From the NCBI GenBank assembly GCA_021229015.1, contig CM037787.1, positions 39,999,037 to 40,063,036 of the forward strand: DNA of 64,000 nucleotides, given 5' to 3'. The notes beneath the pieces were generated by a model. That model made no database searches. It was not told the DNA's origin and saw only the letters and a program-made list of their open reading frames with translations. The position numbers were made by a program, and so were the translations under genes. Below are positions 1 through 20,664 of this stretch, one piece after another; positions within the stretch are counted from its first letter, which is position 1; the number at the start of each line of letters is the position of its first letter. The stretch comes from Solen grandis (lineage: Eukaryota > Mollusca > Bivalvia > Adapedonta > Solenidae).

Positions 1-10069
<10,069 letters not shown>

Positions 10070-12023
10070 AATATTAAAGACGCTTTTTTTTCTGAGAAGA
10101 AGTCAATAAATTGTAAGAAAAAAAAAGATATATCGAAGAACGCTAGAGAATTATTTTATTATTTATTCATAAGATGCCGTTAAAATTGTTGCTTGTAAAC
10201 GTGCTTATAATACACTTAAAACTGCCTTTTTTTTTTCTTGTAAAATTTAAACACTTAAAAAAAAAAAAAAATTTTGCCAGTACAATTTTAATAGTACATC
10301 ATAGATAGATATTAAAGATATCATGCTTATAATATTGATGTGCTGTGTTAAAACCTTTTTCTCATTTGTGCATTATTCTATGATAATTTATAGAAATGTT
10401 ACAGTTTCCAGAATCTGATCATGTGTTGTTAATAACAAACCATTGAAAACATTTTTTTATGCATTGCTTATTGTCGTAACCGAGTCATGTTCACTGACTC
10501 TTGTGGCAGAAATACAGCCAAATTATATGTGCTTGAGTAGCGCTCATTTAAATCAGTTTTGATCTTTGATTTTTCTGTCAGTTTGTAATGAAAGAACTGA
10601 TATACAATAAATAAATCAAGCCACAGAAGTTAGCTTGTAAGGATATGAAATACCTATGATTCTGTGAAATATTTGATGTCATATTTCAGTGAAAAAACAA
10701 GTATGGTTGTGAAAAAATTCAGGCTCACTATCATAGGGCATTGATTTTGTCAGTTTTATGTTTGGTAGTTTAAGGGTTTTTCCAGGCATGGCTCATCCAT
10801 TGTTGGGACTGAATTAAGTAATTCATATCTCAGATATGTGAACAGAAATGTTATTCAGTCATAATTTAGATAGATTACTTGATAGGCAAAAATACTTATT
10901 CATTCAAGTAATGATATTTGATAAAGTTTTGTAGCTGCATTTGGATGAAAAAGAAATGTTTCTAAAAAGGGGAAATTTTCAGCTGCAAAATGGACTATAA
11001 TAAGCATGAAACTTAAAAAAAAAAATTAAAAAATGCCCTTATGTTTGGTAACAGTGTTATGTTGCTATTCAATATTTGTGAACTGAAAGATGAGGCTTAA
11101 ACTAAATAATATTTTTTTTAGTTCAAAATCACATAATCCAAGAAATATATTTAAGAGTATTATAATTTTCTGTGAAGTTAATGTATATTCTAATATCAAG
11201 TGCAGGAGTGCTCACCTATCCATCTGTCTGGTTAAATAGTTAACTTTGTGTATATATATATATGTTGGAAAACATTATGAATTCTCGGTCAAAAGGTGTT
11301 TTTGTAGAATACATGAGTAACTCAGGTGAAATAAGATAAATATTGTTTGTACAGTTTTTATTGTTCAGTCGAAACTCATGTCATATTTTTGCTGATTTTC
11401 TTTTCTAACATTTGTCACCAAGTTTTTACAGCTAGTTTTTTACCTACTTTTTGCTACAGCAGTGCTTGTTAACAGTGTGTTGCTAGAAACCAATTATTTT
11501 TGACTGTCTTATTTGAATATAAAGTTGTTGTACTTGCTATGTGATAGAGTTATTTACACCAAATTCCAGTAGAATGTTCATGAGGACAAAGTAGATATCT
11601 TTCTTTAAACTTTTCTTTTTACATCATATGCGAAACGATTTCTTACAGCTTATGCTAATCACAACAGTTCCTGGGCTGGACCAGTTTTTTACACCAGGGA
11701 AAGTGTAATTAGATTTTGTCCCCAGCAAGGGGTGTCTAAAGCCTACCATTTCCACTGACTGTTCCTTTTTTTTTTTTTTTTTTTTTGTTAAGCAATATAG
11801 TTGGTGCCAGGACATAGAATAAACAGCAGATTAGTCCTTGTGCTCAGGTAATCTTTTCTAGAATTATTGCAATTTGACTGGGATTTTAATTGTGTAATTT
11901 TAAAGACAAGTTGAAGCTGCTTGTCATAGTTTGATTTTGTCTTTAAATGTTTAACACAAAATATATTCATAAAGGCATTATAGCCCTGTATTTTGGTCCT
12001 TACCTAGATGCCACATTATATTG
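10070..12023. other. AT-rich 3' flank of the FAM102 homologue
   Basis: Probably 3' UTR and intergenic DNA, with several A- or T-runs (10256-10269, 11767-11786) and AATAAA-like signals. No coding similarity was seen. The stretch ends at an assembly gap. Confidence 0.5.
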
Positions 12024-12123
12024 NNNNNNNNNNNNNNNNNNNNNNNNNNNNNNNNNNNNNNNNNNNNNNNNNNNNNNNNNNNNNNNNNNNNNNNNNNNNN
12101 NNNNNNNNNNNNNNNNNNNNNNN
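12024..12123. other. Assembly gap (100 N)
   Basis: Exactly 100 N, the usual placeholder for a gap of unknown size. It lies about 50 bp outside the left arm of the long-TIR element. Confidence 0.99.
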
Positions 12124-12173
12124 ATAATTCGTAGGTTAGGGCATTTATGTCTGATAGACACATTTCTAGTATG

Positions 12174-12828
12174 TCACTGGCAGGGAACACATGACCTAGC
12201 GCGCACCTGTTAGAACGCGACGAAAAGGTAAACAAACCGTGTTTTTCGTTATTTTCACTTTAAATCAGTACGAATATTTTAAAAAGAAGTAGCCTATAAA
12301 ATAACCACGTGTCTGTAGATTCTTTAAATGTATAGAATGCACACATTTACTTATTATTTAGTCCATAATTGCTGATCAAAAAATCGAATCGGGGATGCAG
12401 AACGCATGAAAGTTCTAACACTGCATAAGAAAAAGATGCTGTGCGCATACATATTTAGATTATTGAAGATATTTCAGTAATATTCAATGCTTTCTCACCC
12501 ATATCACTTGTAAAATGATCATTTATATGCCACGAAAACATATAGATTTCTTTTTGTAGAATATGCACAATAATCGTTATAATTTGCAAATATTGGAAAG
12601 ATGCAGGACGCATGAATTTTACCAAGATGATGCAGGACGCATAAAAATTGACAAACATTTTTGGTGATCAAGTATTGTGTTGAAATATTTTTCCACATTA
12701 TATTTCACAGGCATCTGTCATCAAAATGGCCGAGTCCGCTGAATCAAGCAGCATGAATACTGGTAATTTATCATTTTAATTATGAATAAAAACAATTTAT
12801 TATTTTATAGAATTCTGATTCGTTTGAA
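12174..12828 (+). repeat. Left long inverted repeat, with promoter region and exon 1
   Basis: It contains the outer GC-rich part, an AT-rich middle, an acceptor-like site (atttcacag at about 12703-12711), an ATG exon (12726-12762) with a GT donor, and a copy of the following acceptor plus 18 coding bases (AATTCTGATTCGTTTGAA). The match to the right arm stops at 12828. Confidence 0.85.
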
Positions 12829-13482
12829 TAAATACCCAGCTTACCTGTCTGCTAAGTGTTCGTGGTGAGCGTTTTTGATTGTCCGAAATGATCTAATCTT
12901 TTTAAATTCATGTCTCACAAGCCAACCCACCGGAATAACATTTGTTTAAAATAACTAGCATGTACTTATAACATGATTAAAAGTAAATAATTAACAATAT
13001 TTGTGTATTTATTTCCAAAAAGCTTGCACTGTTTCATATTCGTTTTGTCTTTTAGAACGCCACATCTGTTCCGCCTGTGGAAAGGACTATGCCTGTGTCC
13101 AAAACTTGCAGGAGCATGTAAAGTGCATTCATAATAAATTGAAGGGTAAAATCATTGCTGTGGATTGTGGTTTCGTCGCTCCTGTCAATTGCAGCGACAC
13201 ATATATGCGAAGCATAATCTCATTAAGGAGTTCACCTGTGACGTATGCAACAAAAAGTTCGGGTTGCAAGTTGATCTAAGGAGGCACATTCGAAACCACA
13301 CTAAGGCTTACCGCATCCGTTGTGAAGAAAGCGGCCAGGGATTTGAAAGCAGGCAACGTCTAGATGACCACAAGGGAATACGTACGGCTGCCCCACCTGC
13401 CCACCAATGCCCGATTTGCCTGAAGAACTTCCGATTCAAATCTAATCTCCCGCGGCATATGAAAACACATGGTGAAAAATGA
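12726..13482 (+). pseudogene. C2H2 zinc-finger protein of the long-TIR element
   Basis: Exon 1 (12726-12762, MAESAESSSMNT) joins in frame through donor ggtaattta and acceptor cgttttgtcttttag to an exon at 13056-13482. The second exon encodes about five fingers. Finger 1 (CSACGKDYACVQNLQEHVKC) is complete; finger 2 is split by a frameshift near 13150-13170; finger 3 (CDVCNKKFGLQVDLRRHIRN) is complete; finger 4 has lost its second Cys (CEES) and last His; finger 5 (CPICLKNFRFKSNLPRHMK) is complete and the protein ends GEK. It probably bound DNA, perhaps the element ends. One frameshift makes the present copy non-functional unless it is a sequence error. Confidence 0.65.
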
Positions 13483-13585
13483 ATCATAAGTAAATATTTA
13501 AATGTGTTTATATTTTAATTTACAGCTATTCTAAGAGCAATGGACAAACTGTGGATTTAGTTATGCCGATTTTTTTCCTCATATT

Positions 13586-14102
13586 AGCTCATCTGAGCAC
13601 AAAGTGCTCTATGTTAGCTTTTGTAATCTGCTGTTGTCCGTCGTCCGTCCGTCATCAACTATTTCTTTTAAACAATATCTCCACCTAAACCGCTGAACAC
13701 AGATCTTAGATATTTGGTGTCTTATGGGTGTCTACCAAGTTTGTACAAATCATGATCATAGGGCTCACTGGCTAAAATAGGGAAAATTTGAAAAAAATAC
13801 TATTTCTCAGAGACCATAAGGCCTAAAGCTAGGATATTTAGCATATAACATTGTCATTCAGATGTCTACCTAGTTTGTACAAATTATGACCTTTGAGTCA
13901 AATTTGGTCACAGCACAAGGCTCACTTAATTTTACATAGGCTTACATATAGAATATCTTGTATAGTACCAACTGAATTGCAATATATATCTGTATGTTTT
14001 TTATGATTATGTTTTCTGTATAACTATGCTATGAAAGGCAATAATGGTCAGGCAGCAATATTTCTCAGGTGAGCGATTCAGGGACATCGTGACTCCCTTG
14101 CT
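13586..14102. repeat. Bivalve interspersed repeat
   Basis: It starts with AGCTCATCTGAGCACAAAGTG, has the GTCCGTCGTCCGTCCGTCATC stretch and ends with TTTCTCAGGTGAGCGATTCAG. Repeats with these ends are common in bivalve genomes and related pieces occur at 28.2-30.2, 32.9-33.6 and 38.4-38.6 kb. Class is not determined. Confidence 0.6.
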
Positions 14103-14310
14103 TAACATAAAGTATATGTTAAGGTTCTATTCAACCATATTGTTTATTTGAAGTGATAAGGTTATAGTCACTCAGGGAGCCCGGTCGTGTTCCAGTATAT
14201 TTGTTGTTTTTATGTTATTGTTTTTTGTATACAAGGGTTCATAACACGTCTGACATACTGGTCACTCTTAGTGACTTAGTGAGCATGTAATAGAAAGTAA
14301 AAAAAAACAG

Positions 14311-14630
14311 TGTTTTTCGTTATTTTCTATTTTAATCAGTATGATTTTGTAAAAAGATGTAGCTTTTAAAATGACCATATGTCTGCGGTGTGTTTAAATG
14401 TAAAGAATGCAAACATATACTTAATTTGTATTTCGTCCATAATCGCTGATATAAACATCTGTAACCTCGGTAACTTTCATGCTGCATCCCCGATTGGATT
14501 TTTTCATCAACGACTATGAACGAAATGAAAAGTAAATACATGCATTCTATATATTTGTTGAAACAGCAGATATATTTTTACAGGCTACTTCATTTTATAA
14601 AACCATACTGATTAAAAGAGAAAATGAAAA
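14311..14630. mobile_element. Compact palindromic derivative of the long-TIR arms
   Basis: Both halves match the arms of the surrounding element: GTGTTTTTCGTTATTTTC to CATAATCGCTGAT on the left, then the inverted part from AACTTTCATGCTGCATCCCC to the end. It looks like a MITE made by internal deletion of the same family and nested inside the larger copy. Confidence 0.65.
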
Positions 14631-14698
14631 AAAAAAAAAAACTCCAAGAAGGTGTTCCCTCTGTCATATTGTCTAAGCTGGTGTTGAACTCATACTAT

Positions 14699-15060
14699 TG
14701 CTGTGATTTTATATGATTAATGATGTGATTTTTTTGTTGTTTTTATCGTTTTTCATGATATAAAGTTAATCATTCGTGATATTTACTGTCAATATGGTGT
14801 GAACACCTTCATAACTTTTCATAGAGACAGTGGTCGATCTCTTATTGTGTCTGTGATTTTATATGATTAATGATGTGATTTTTTTTTATCGTTTTTCATG
14901 ATATAAAGTTAATAATTCGTGATATTTTCTGTCAATATGGTGTGAACACCTTCATAACTTTTCATACAGACAGTGGTTGATCTCTTATTTGTCTGTGATT
15001 TTATATGATTTTATTGTGTCTGTGATTTTATATGATTTATAGTGTGATTATTTTGTGATT
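14699..15060. repeat. Tandem duplication, about 150-bp unit
   Basis: Two near-identical copies containing TTTTATATGATTAATGATG, TCAATATGGTGTGAACACC and TTCATAACTTTTCAT, followed by two partial copies of the TCTGTGATTTTATATGATT start. Confidence 0.85.
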
Positions 15061-16045
15061 TTTGACATTGTTGAATTAATTCATGAATTTATCTCAAATA
15101 AATGTGCAATTAACGTTCAATGATGTGTTTACTCATGTACATAACCAAGTACATTATATCATCTTCATCCTTATTGTGCCATAATACATTTTGTGTGTGT
15201 TTCTTCTTTTTGATAATAAATTTCAAAGCAAATATATTTTAGACTTTTTTATTCACATTTTTTCATAGTTTTCTGCGTTACATTATAACGTGCAAACTAA
15301 AGAAAATTCTTTTAATATCTTCAGTTTGACTAAACTAAGCCAGTTGTCCGCTTTTGGTTGTTTTTGGGTTTAATACCACATTGACTGCCTATATCAGTTT
15401 AACTCACGTAACAGTATGTCTAAAAGCGTTCCTGGATGCATAAGTAGTTACTTTACTCAACAAGCATCTTCTGATGTACATGTACATCAGCTCAATAGAA
15501 CACTACATTTTAAGTAATATCCATGCGTAAATTATGATGTAAAATATATAATCAAACATTCAGCACACTTTATTTCGTTTCGATTTGTAGGAGCAAAGTT
15601 TAACGTGCAGTCAACTTTTTCATATTGTTAGAATAGTAACTTTATTCGACATCTATTCCCATTCTTAGTGTCGGTAATAATTTGCCCTCGTTTCTTCTTT
15701 CCTTTTCATATCTTACACCCAGAGTCCCTCTTTGCTCAGCATTTTCCGTTGTTCGTTCACGGTTTCTTCTTTGCATCTCGATTTCAGTCGCCTCCTCTCA
15801 GGTTTATCGAATGGATGATTACTGCAATGTCAATAGTTAACATTTGACATGCTTTCATTGACGAAAGGATATTTTAATAGAATATACTATAATGTATTTA
15901 AAGGAAACTTAAGTTTTACACGCGAGTTAAAACAATTATAAGATACCTAATATTAAAATTATTATTAAGTAATTTGAAACAATATTTTTTTTCTAATAGA
16001 TGGAACTTTGAAATTCATTGTCTCTTTAATTTTGATCTTTACTAC
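15061..16045. other. Unassigned interior of the long-TIR element
   Basis: AT-rich DNA between the tandem duplication and the last exon of the minus-strand gene. No coding or repeat signal recognised. Confidence 0.4.
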
Positions 16046-16160
16046 TTACAAAAACTGTTCTGCGGCATAAGCATCACTTGAAGACTCTGACTGCGGTTGA
16101 AGATTAGATACAAGGTTGTACACGGGCCTCCTTGATGATGTTCTGTATGTGAATGACCTG

Positions 16161-16225
<65 letters not shown>

Positions 16226-18576
16226 TGTGTGGGTGTGTGTGGGGTGGGTGATAAAGATACATCATCATTATTATCAACATCGTCATCATTAGATTAAACA
16301 TCACTTTAATAGTTAATTCAATCTTTTTTATTTTTTTTATTATATTTTATATTTTTAATAAAAAAAGTCATTATTATTAAACTTAAGTAAAACAGATATT
16401 CTGATATACTGTTTTGTTACCTATCTGGATCAAGGCGAATATGCAGTTTCTCTATTGAAAGCTCTATAAACTGCCCCACCTCTGCAACAGTAACTGTTCC
16501 TTGACCACGTCTGTCAAGAAGAGTTAGCTCAGAAAACAAGGTTTCTCCCATCATTGAAGAAAAGGCTCTTACATTATATGTTCTCTTTTTGCAAATGTCA
16601 TATAGAAGAATCTTGGCATCGATGTTACTGACTAACGCTTCCCACAACTGTGCTGGCCATCCCTTTATATACATTCCTGGTGGTGGAAAATGCCCAGGGT
16701 TGTACCATTTCAAAAGACGGTTTCTTAGAAACATTCTTCTTTTCACCCTGTCAAGAGCAGATATGGCCGGGTCATCTTCTGCCTGCCACCATAGTCGAAT
16801 ATCCCTGCACAAACTGGCCTCCTCTTTGTCACCATTTTGGATCAACATGTCCTCTACCTTTTCACTTAAGTATGATACAGCTACTGGGACAGACATTGGT
16901 TCCAGAATTGTTTCTATCATGGCTAGAGACAAATTCGTCTGTTTTGACTTAGCAACATTTTTCCAAGCTCCATTGCTCATATTTTCTAATCCCCCTTTAC
17001 AAACCTTTCTTCGTGTTCTTGTTAACAAATGAGAAGAGTCAACGCATGCAACTTCAAATTGTTTTCTTTTTTCACTTAACTGTCCGATGTAGAAAAATGC
17101 GTTTTTAAGATTAGAATTTAACACGATATTTTCTTCAGCTGTGCAACCAATTGTATCTTCATCCGTTGTTTTATCTTCATTGTTCCGACTTTCTGTTGAG
17201 TGATTTGTTTCCTGTTTGCCACAGTCATTAAGTTCTTCAGACAATGGCGTATTAAAATGGATCCCATTTTTCCATTTTTCGTAATGCCTTTCCCAGACAT
17301 ATTCAGCGTGTATTATATTTAAACGCCCTTTTTTAAGTTTTTCTTCGCAACAGAAAAGGCCAAATTTGCAAGAGTATCAAGTTTTGCAATTGATGCGCTT
17401 CTTGGGGTTCGCGTTTTTGTAACCATCATTCGGCAAATAATAGTGCATACACAGTAGTTCTAATTTCTTTGCTTTTGTGGCACTTTCATTTATTGTCACG
17501 ATCTTCGTCTTCTTCAGGAATCGTACAATAACTCCACATCTCTCAACGATATGCGTTTTCACTGAATGAAATTTTTCTTTAATTTCTTGTGGTGTTTTGT
17601 CGTTCCATTGGCCCTTTGCATTCGTATTCTTGTCAGATTTCATCATTTTTAGAATACGTTCAGCCTGATCAAGTGTTATCGGGACCATCATTTTAGGGGT
17701 TGTTGTGATTGATTCGATAATTTCAGTTGCTTCTCGACTGTATTATCGTAGGGGATGCCTTGATCAATTGTTTCAACTTTTGTGTTATCGTCATCTTGAT
17801 TAATCTGGAATGCGCTTCTCTTTTATCCAACTCTTGTTCTTCACTATCCCTATTCTCTGTTTGCGCATCTTCTGTAGCGTCTGAAGCAGACACAGCTGTC
17901 GCTTCGGAAGGCTCATACAGGCCATTTTTCCTATTTTGGTCTTGTTTAGCTACTTTCAGACGATACTGCTTCACTCTTAATGAGAGAATTGGAAGTTTAA
18001 TCCCGTTGTTTGTACAAATTATTGTTCCACTTTGAAGTCTAAACCATGATACCTTCTTGTTCAAGTCTTTGAACATTTTCAGTATTTCTGATTTGTTCAG
18101 GTTCTCTGTTTGCTTCCAAACATCCTTTTGCAATTGCAAAAGCAGTTAATGGTTCCCCATTTACACTTCTAACAGCAAGAACGTGCCACTGACCATCGAA
18201 AGATATTGCTGGTACATGCAAACCGGCTTCGAAGCAAGAGTCTAACACATTTTCCAAAATTGCAGACATTATTTCCGTTGTCAGTGAATTACCTTTTGTA
18301 AACCAACATATTGGTGCACAGCGTATCGCACTCAGAGAGTTCCAGTCCCTGTCAAAATCATAACCAAGAAACACAACGACTACCGTAGCCTTTTCCCTTT
18401 TGAGTTCATAAAAACTATCCAGCACTTCTGAAATCATGTCAAGTAAATGCTTAAGTCTAACAACCAAAAACCGTTCAAACGAATCAGAATTCTATAAAAT
18501 AATAAATTGTTATTATTCATAATTAAAATGATAAATTACCAGTATTCATGCTGCTTGATTCAGCGGACTCGGCCAT
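16046..18576 (-). pseudogene. Transposase-like gene of the long-TIR element (decayed)
   Basis: Exon 1 (18576-18540, MAESAESSSMNT) lies in the right arm. The main coding block runs from about 18479 to 16421 and a last exon from 16157 to 16046, joined across a clean GT-AG intron (donor ataggtaaca, acceptor tattacag) in matching phase. The N-terminal part shows LGYDFDRDW, WFTKGNS and SFDGQW, reminiscent of an RNase H-fold DDE transposase. A middle acidic linker follows, and the C-terminal part has ALDRVKRRMFLRNRLLKW and a block ending GQGTVTVAEVGQFIELS, LDPDR. Frame changes occur near 18135, 17815 and between about 17395 and 17305, and the phase of exon 1 does not match the main block, so this copy is inactive. 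The family resembles uncharacterised multicopy mollusc proteins; the transposase role is an inference. Confidence 0.6.
16160..16224. repeat. (TA)n(GA)n microsatellite
   Basis: A TA tract joined to a GA tract, inside the last intron of the transposase-like gene (16158-16420). Confidence 0.95.
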
Positions 18577-19130
18577 TTTGATGACAGATGCCTGTGAAAT
18601 ATAATGTGGAAAAATATTTCAACACAATACTTGATCACCAAAAATGTTTGTCAATTTTTAAGCGTCCTGCATCATCTTGGTAAAATTCATGCGTCCTGCA
18701 TCTTTCCAATATTTGCAAATTATAACGATTATTGTGCATATTCTACAAAAAGAAATCTATATGTTTTCGTGGCATATAAATGATCATTTTACAAGTGATA
18801 TGGGTGAGAAAGCATTGAATATTTCTGAAATATCTTCAATAATCTAAATATGTATGCGCACAGCATCTTTTTCTTATGCAGTTTTAGAACTTTCATGCGT
18901 GCTGCATCCCCGATTCGATTTTTTGATCAGCAATTATGGACTACATAATAAGTAAATGTGTGCATTCTATACATTTAAAGAAACTACAGACACGTGGTTA
19001 TTTTATAGGCTACTTCTTTATAAAATATTCGTACTGATTTAAAGTGAAAATAACGAAAAACACGGTTTGTTTACCTTTTTGTTGCGTTCTAACAGGTGCG
19101 CGCTAGGTCACGTGTTCCCAGCCAGTGATG
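18474..19130 (-). repeat. Right long inverted repeat, with promoter region and exon 1
   Basis: Inverted copy of the left arm. The inner end falls inside the coding sequence of the transposase-like gene, 18 bases into its second exon. Confidence 0.85.
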
Positions 19131-19815
19131 TTCTGGCATATACATATACATGTATATTTTAGTGCAAATATATTTTGTCCATATTTTCAATCATATTCAA
19201 TATTTCTAAAATCGGCCATTATAGCAGCCTTATATATCCAGAAAAACAAGCTCTGTTAATGCTATGATCATGAGATGTAAAACATTTATAAAAAGTTTTA
19301 CAACTTTTATAAAAAGTTGTATTATTGCAACGAATGATATTTATATAAAACGAAAAAAGTAAAAGCATCAATAATGTGTTTTGCCCCTTAAACGCATTAA
19401 CAAAACTAACCGTGATTTAACTAATGCATTGATGTTGTTTTTTACTGTTCGAAATTGAAGTTTATTATTAGATTTTTTTTATTATTCCTTGTTTTGACTG
19501 TTTGAGTAGTTCTCTGATGGAACCCTAACATTTTACAAATTTCAAGTTTAATTGTCAAGAGTATAACTTTCTTGTATTGATATTGTCATGACCTAACTTC
19601 TTTTGCATCTACCTATAAAGTGTGTAGAGCATACCGGTATATATTATCTGCCGGGCTAAAAACTACGAATACGACAAACACTAATATTCCCGCTCAAACA
19701 AAAGTAATAAATTTCCGTGTGATGTAATTACCACGATTTGACGTCATATAGCACTTCCATTGGGTCCGTGCGTCAAAGGGACATAACCCAAATGGCTTAG
19801 GAGTCGCAAAATACA
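19131..19815. other. AT-rich spacer between transposon and viral element
   Basis: No gene seen. Its last 150 bases become more GC-rich with a CRE-like TTGACGTCAT near 19739, and may belong to the viral element. Confidence 0.4.
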
Positions 19816-19819
19816 CTAC

Positions 19820-19866
19820 GCGGACCCGGAAAATAAACGACGTCAAAGTTTTTTTTGCGGGTCCGC
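19820..19866. promoter_or_regulatory. 9-bp stem-loop upstream of the viral genes
   Basis: GCGGACCCG (19820-19828) and CGGGTCCGC (19858-19866) form a perfect 9-bp stem with a 29-base loop. No CRESS nonanucleotide (TATTAC core) lies in the loop. A second small hairpin (CGCAT/ATGCG) follows at once. It may be a leftover terminal or origin structure. Confidence 0.35.
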
Positions 19867-19891
19867 GCATGTTTATTATGCGGAAGTACAC

Positions 19892-19925
19892 TATAAATGA
19901 TGACGTCATCAAAGTGCGTTCTTAG
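19892..19925 (+). promoter_or_regulatory. TATA box, CRE site and start region for the + strand viral ORFs
   Basis: TATAAAT at 19892-19898 is followed directly by a perfect CRE palindrome TGACGTCA at 19901-19908 and an initiator-like TTAGTC at 19922. The first ATG is at 19935. The spacing fits a polymerase II promoter. Confidence 0.5.
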
Positions 19926-19934
19926 TCGGCCATC

Positions 19935-20300
19935 TTGTTTTTGTGTAAACAAGAGCGGGTTATGCTGCGGATGTCTGAAAATTCTTTCAGAATTATACAA
20001 TATTTCATACAAGTTACATTTATATTAATAATAGCCATTACATCGTGCATCTTTCTCTACCTTACAAAAGAAAAGGAATTTTATAGTGGAATTATAGGAT
20101 CTTGCTTTGGATTTATATGTCAGGGAGTAAAACTAAAAAAAATATCAAGATCAGGAATTATCAGGACAGCAAGGATCGGATTCAACAGACGGAAACAACA
20201 GATTTACAAGTGTGAGAAGGCGGGTTACATCCAATATATAGTTGTGACACATCCTCTGAAAGAGAAACCAATCACCTATTGCTTTAAAGTCGTCAAATAG
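19935..20300 (+). CDS. Unrecognised 121-aa ORF of the viral element
   Basis: It directly follows the TATA/CRE promoter and ends two bases before the next ATG (20303). Residues 25-45 form a hydrophobic segment (VTFILIIAITSCIFLYL) and the rest is Lys-rich. No family recognised. It could be a small non-structural protein or an altered capsid leader. Confidence 0.45.
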   Translation: MFLCKQERVMLRMSENSFRIIQYFIQVTFILIIAITSCIFLYLTKEKEFYSGIIGSCFGFICQGVKLKKISRSGIIRTARIGFNRRKQQIYKCEKAGYIQYIVVTHPLKEKPITYCFKVVK

Positions 20301-20302
20301 GT

Positions 20303-20532
20303 ATGTCTGGTTTCTTACTTCCTACATACAATTATTGTGGTCCTGGAAATCCTCTTCCAAATGGACCACCAAAAATCTTCTGGATAAAATCTGTATGGAA
20401 CATGATTATTGCTATGATGATGATTTCAAATCAGAAATGGAATGTGATGAATATATGTTGAAAAGATTAGATGAAATGGAATGGCAAAAAAGGACCCTCC
20501 CATATTGGCTTGTGAGAGGTGCAATTACTTAA
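20303..20532 (+). pseudogene. Parvovirus-type phospholipase A2 region (VP1-unique-like), frame-broken
   Basis: The calcium-loop motif GPGNP (20339-20353) is read from the ATG at 20303. The catalytic His-Asp motif HDYCYD (20401-20418) is read in a different frame, so there is a one-base break between them, near the A5 run at 20371-20375. In parvoviruses this enzyme domain in VP1 opens the endosomal membrane during entry. The order and spacing of both motifs match that family rather than secreted animal PLA2. A stop follows at 20530-20532, next to another A-run. Confidence 0.7.
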
Positions 20533-20664
20533 AAAAGGAAGTTAGGATATAATTTATACAACAAAAATATATCCAAAAAAGATAAAATAATAATAGAAAA
20601 ACTTGTAAAAGTTGCTGATAAAATAGAAAATAACAATAATTCTGTTTCTATACAGACAGAAGAC

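Larger units (their letters stand above)
12174..19130. mobile_element. Long-TIR DNA transposon-like element (about 7 kb)
   Basis: The left arm (about 12174-12828) and right arm (about 18474-19130) are inverted copies of each other over some 655 bp. Matches include CCTAGCGCGCACCTGTTAGAA, GTGTTTTTCGTTATTTTC and CCGAGTCCGCTGAATCAAGC. A zinc-finger gene on + and a transposase-like gene on - both begin inside the arms. The interior also holds a bivalve repeat, a compact derivative of the arms (14311-14630) and a tandem duplication. Exact ends and target-site duplication are not clear; the similarity fades around TCACTGGC. The superfamily is not recognised. A relation to P-element/THAP9-type transposases is a guess from motif spacing. 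Confidence 0.75.

Noticed and set aside
11947..12235. ORFs spanning the first N gap
   Set aside because: They are read through unknown bases; the same applies to 38644-38865.
13001..13055. Upstream in-frame ATG for the zinc-finger gene at 13001
   Set aside because: The sequence before 13056 is a polypyrimidine tract and acceptor, and the exon in the left arm joins in phase, so the start at 12726 is preferred.
16104..16304. Minus-strand ORF of 66 codons
   Set aside because: It is a translation of the TA/GA microsatellite with repeated Leu-Ser and Ile-Tyr.
16589..17032. Plus-strand ORFs of 100-147 codons
   Set aside because: They are the antisense of the transposase-like gene and show no family features.
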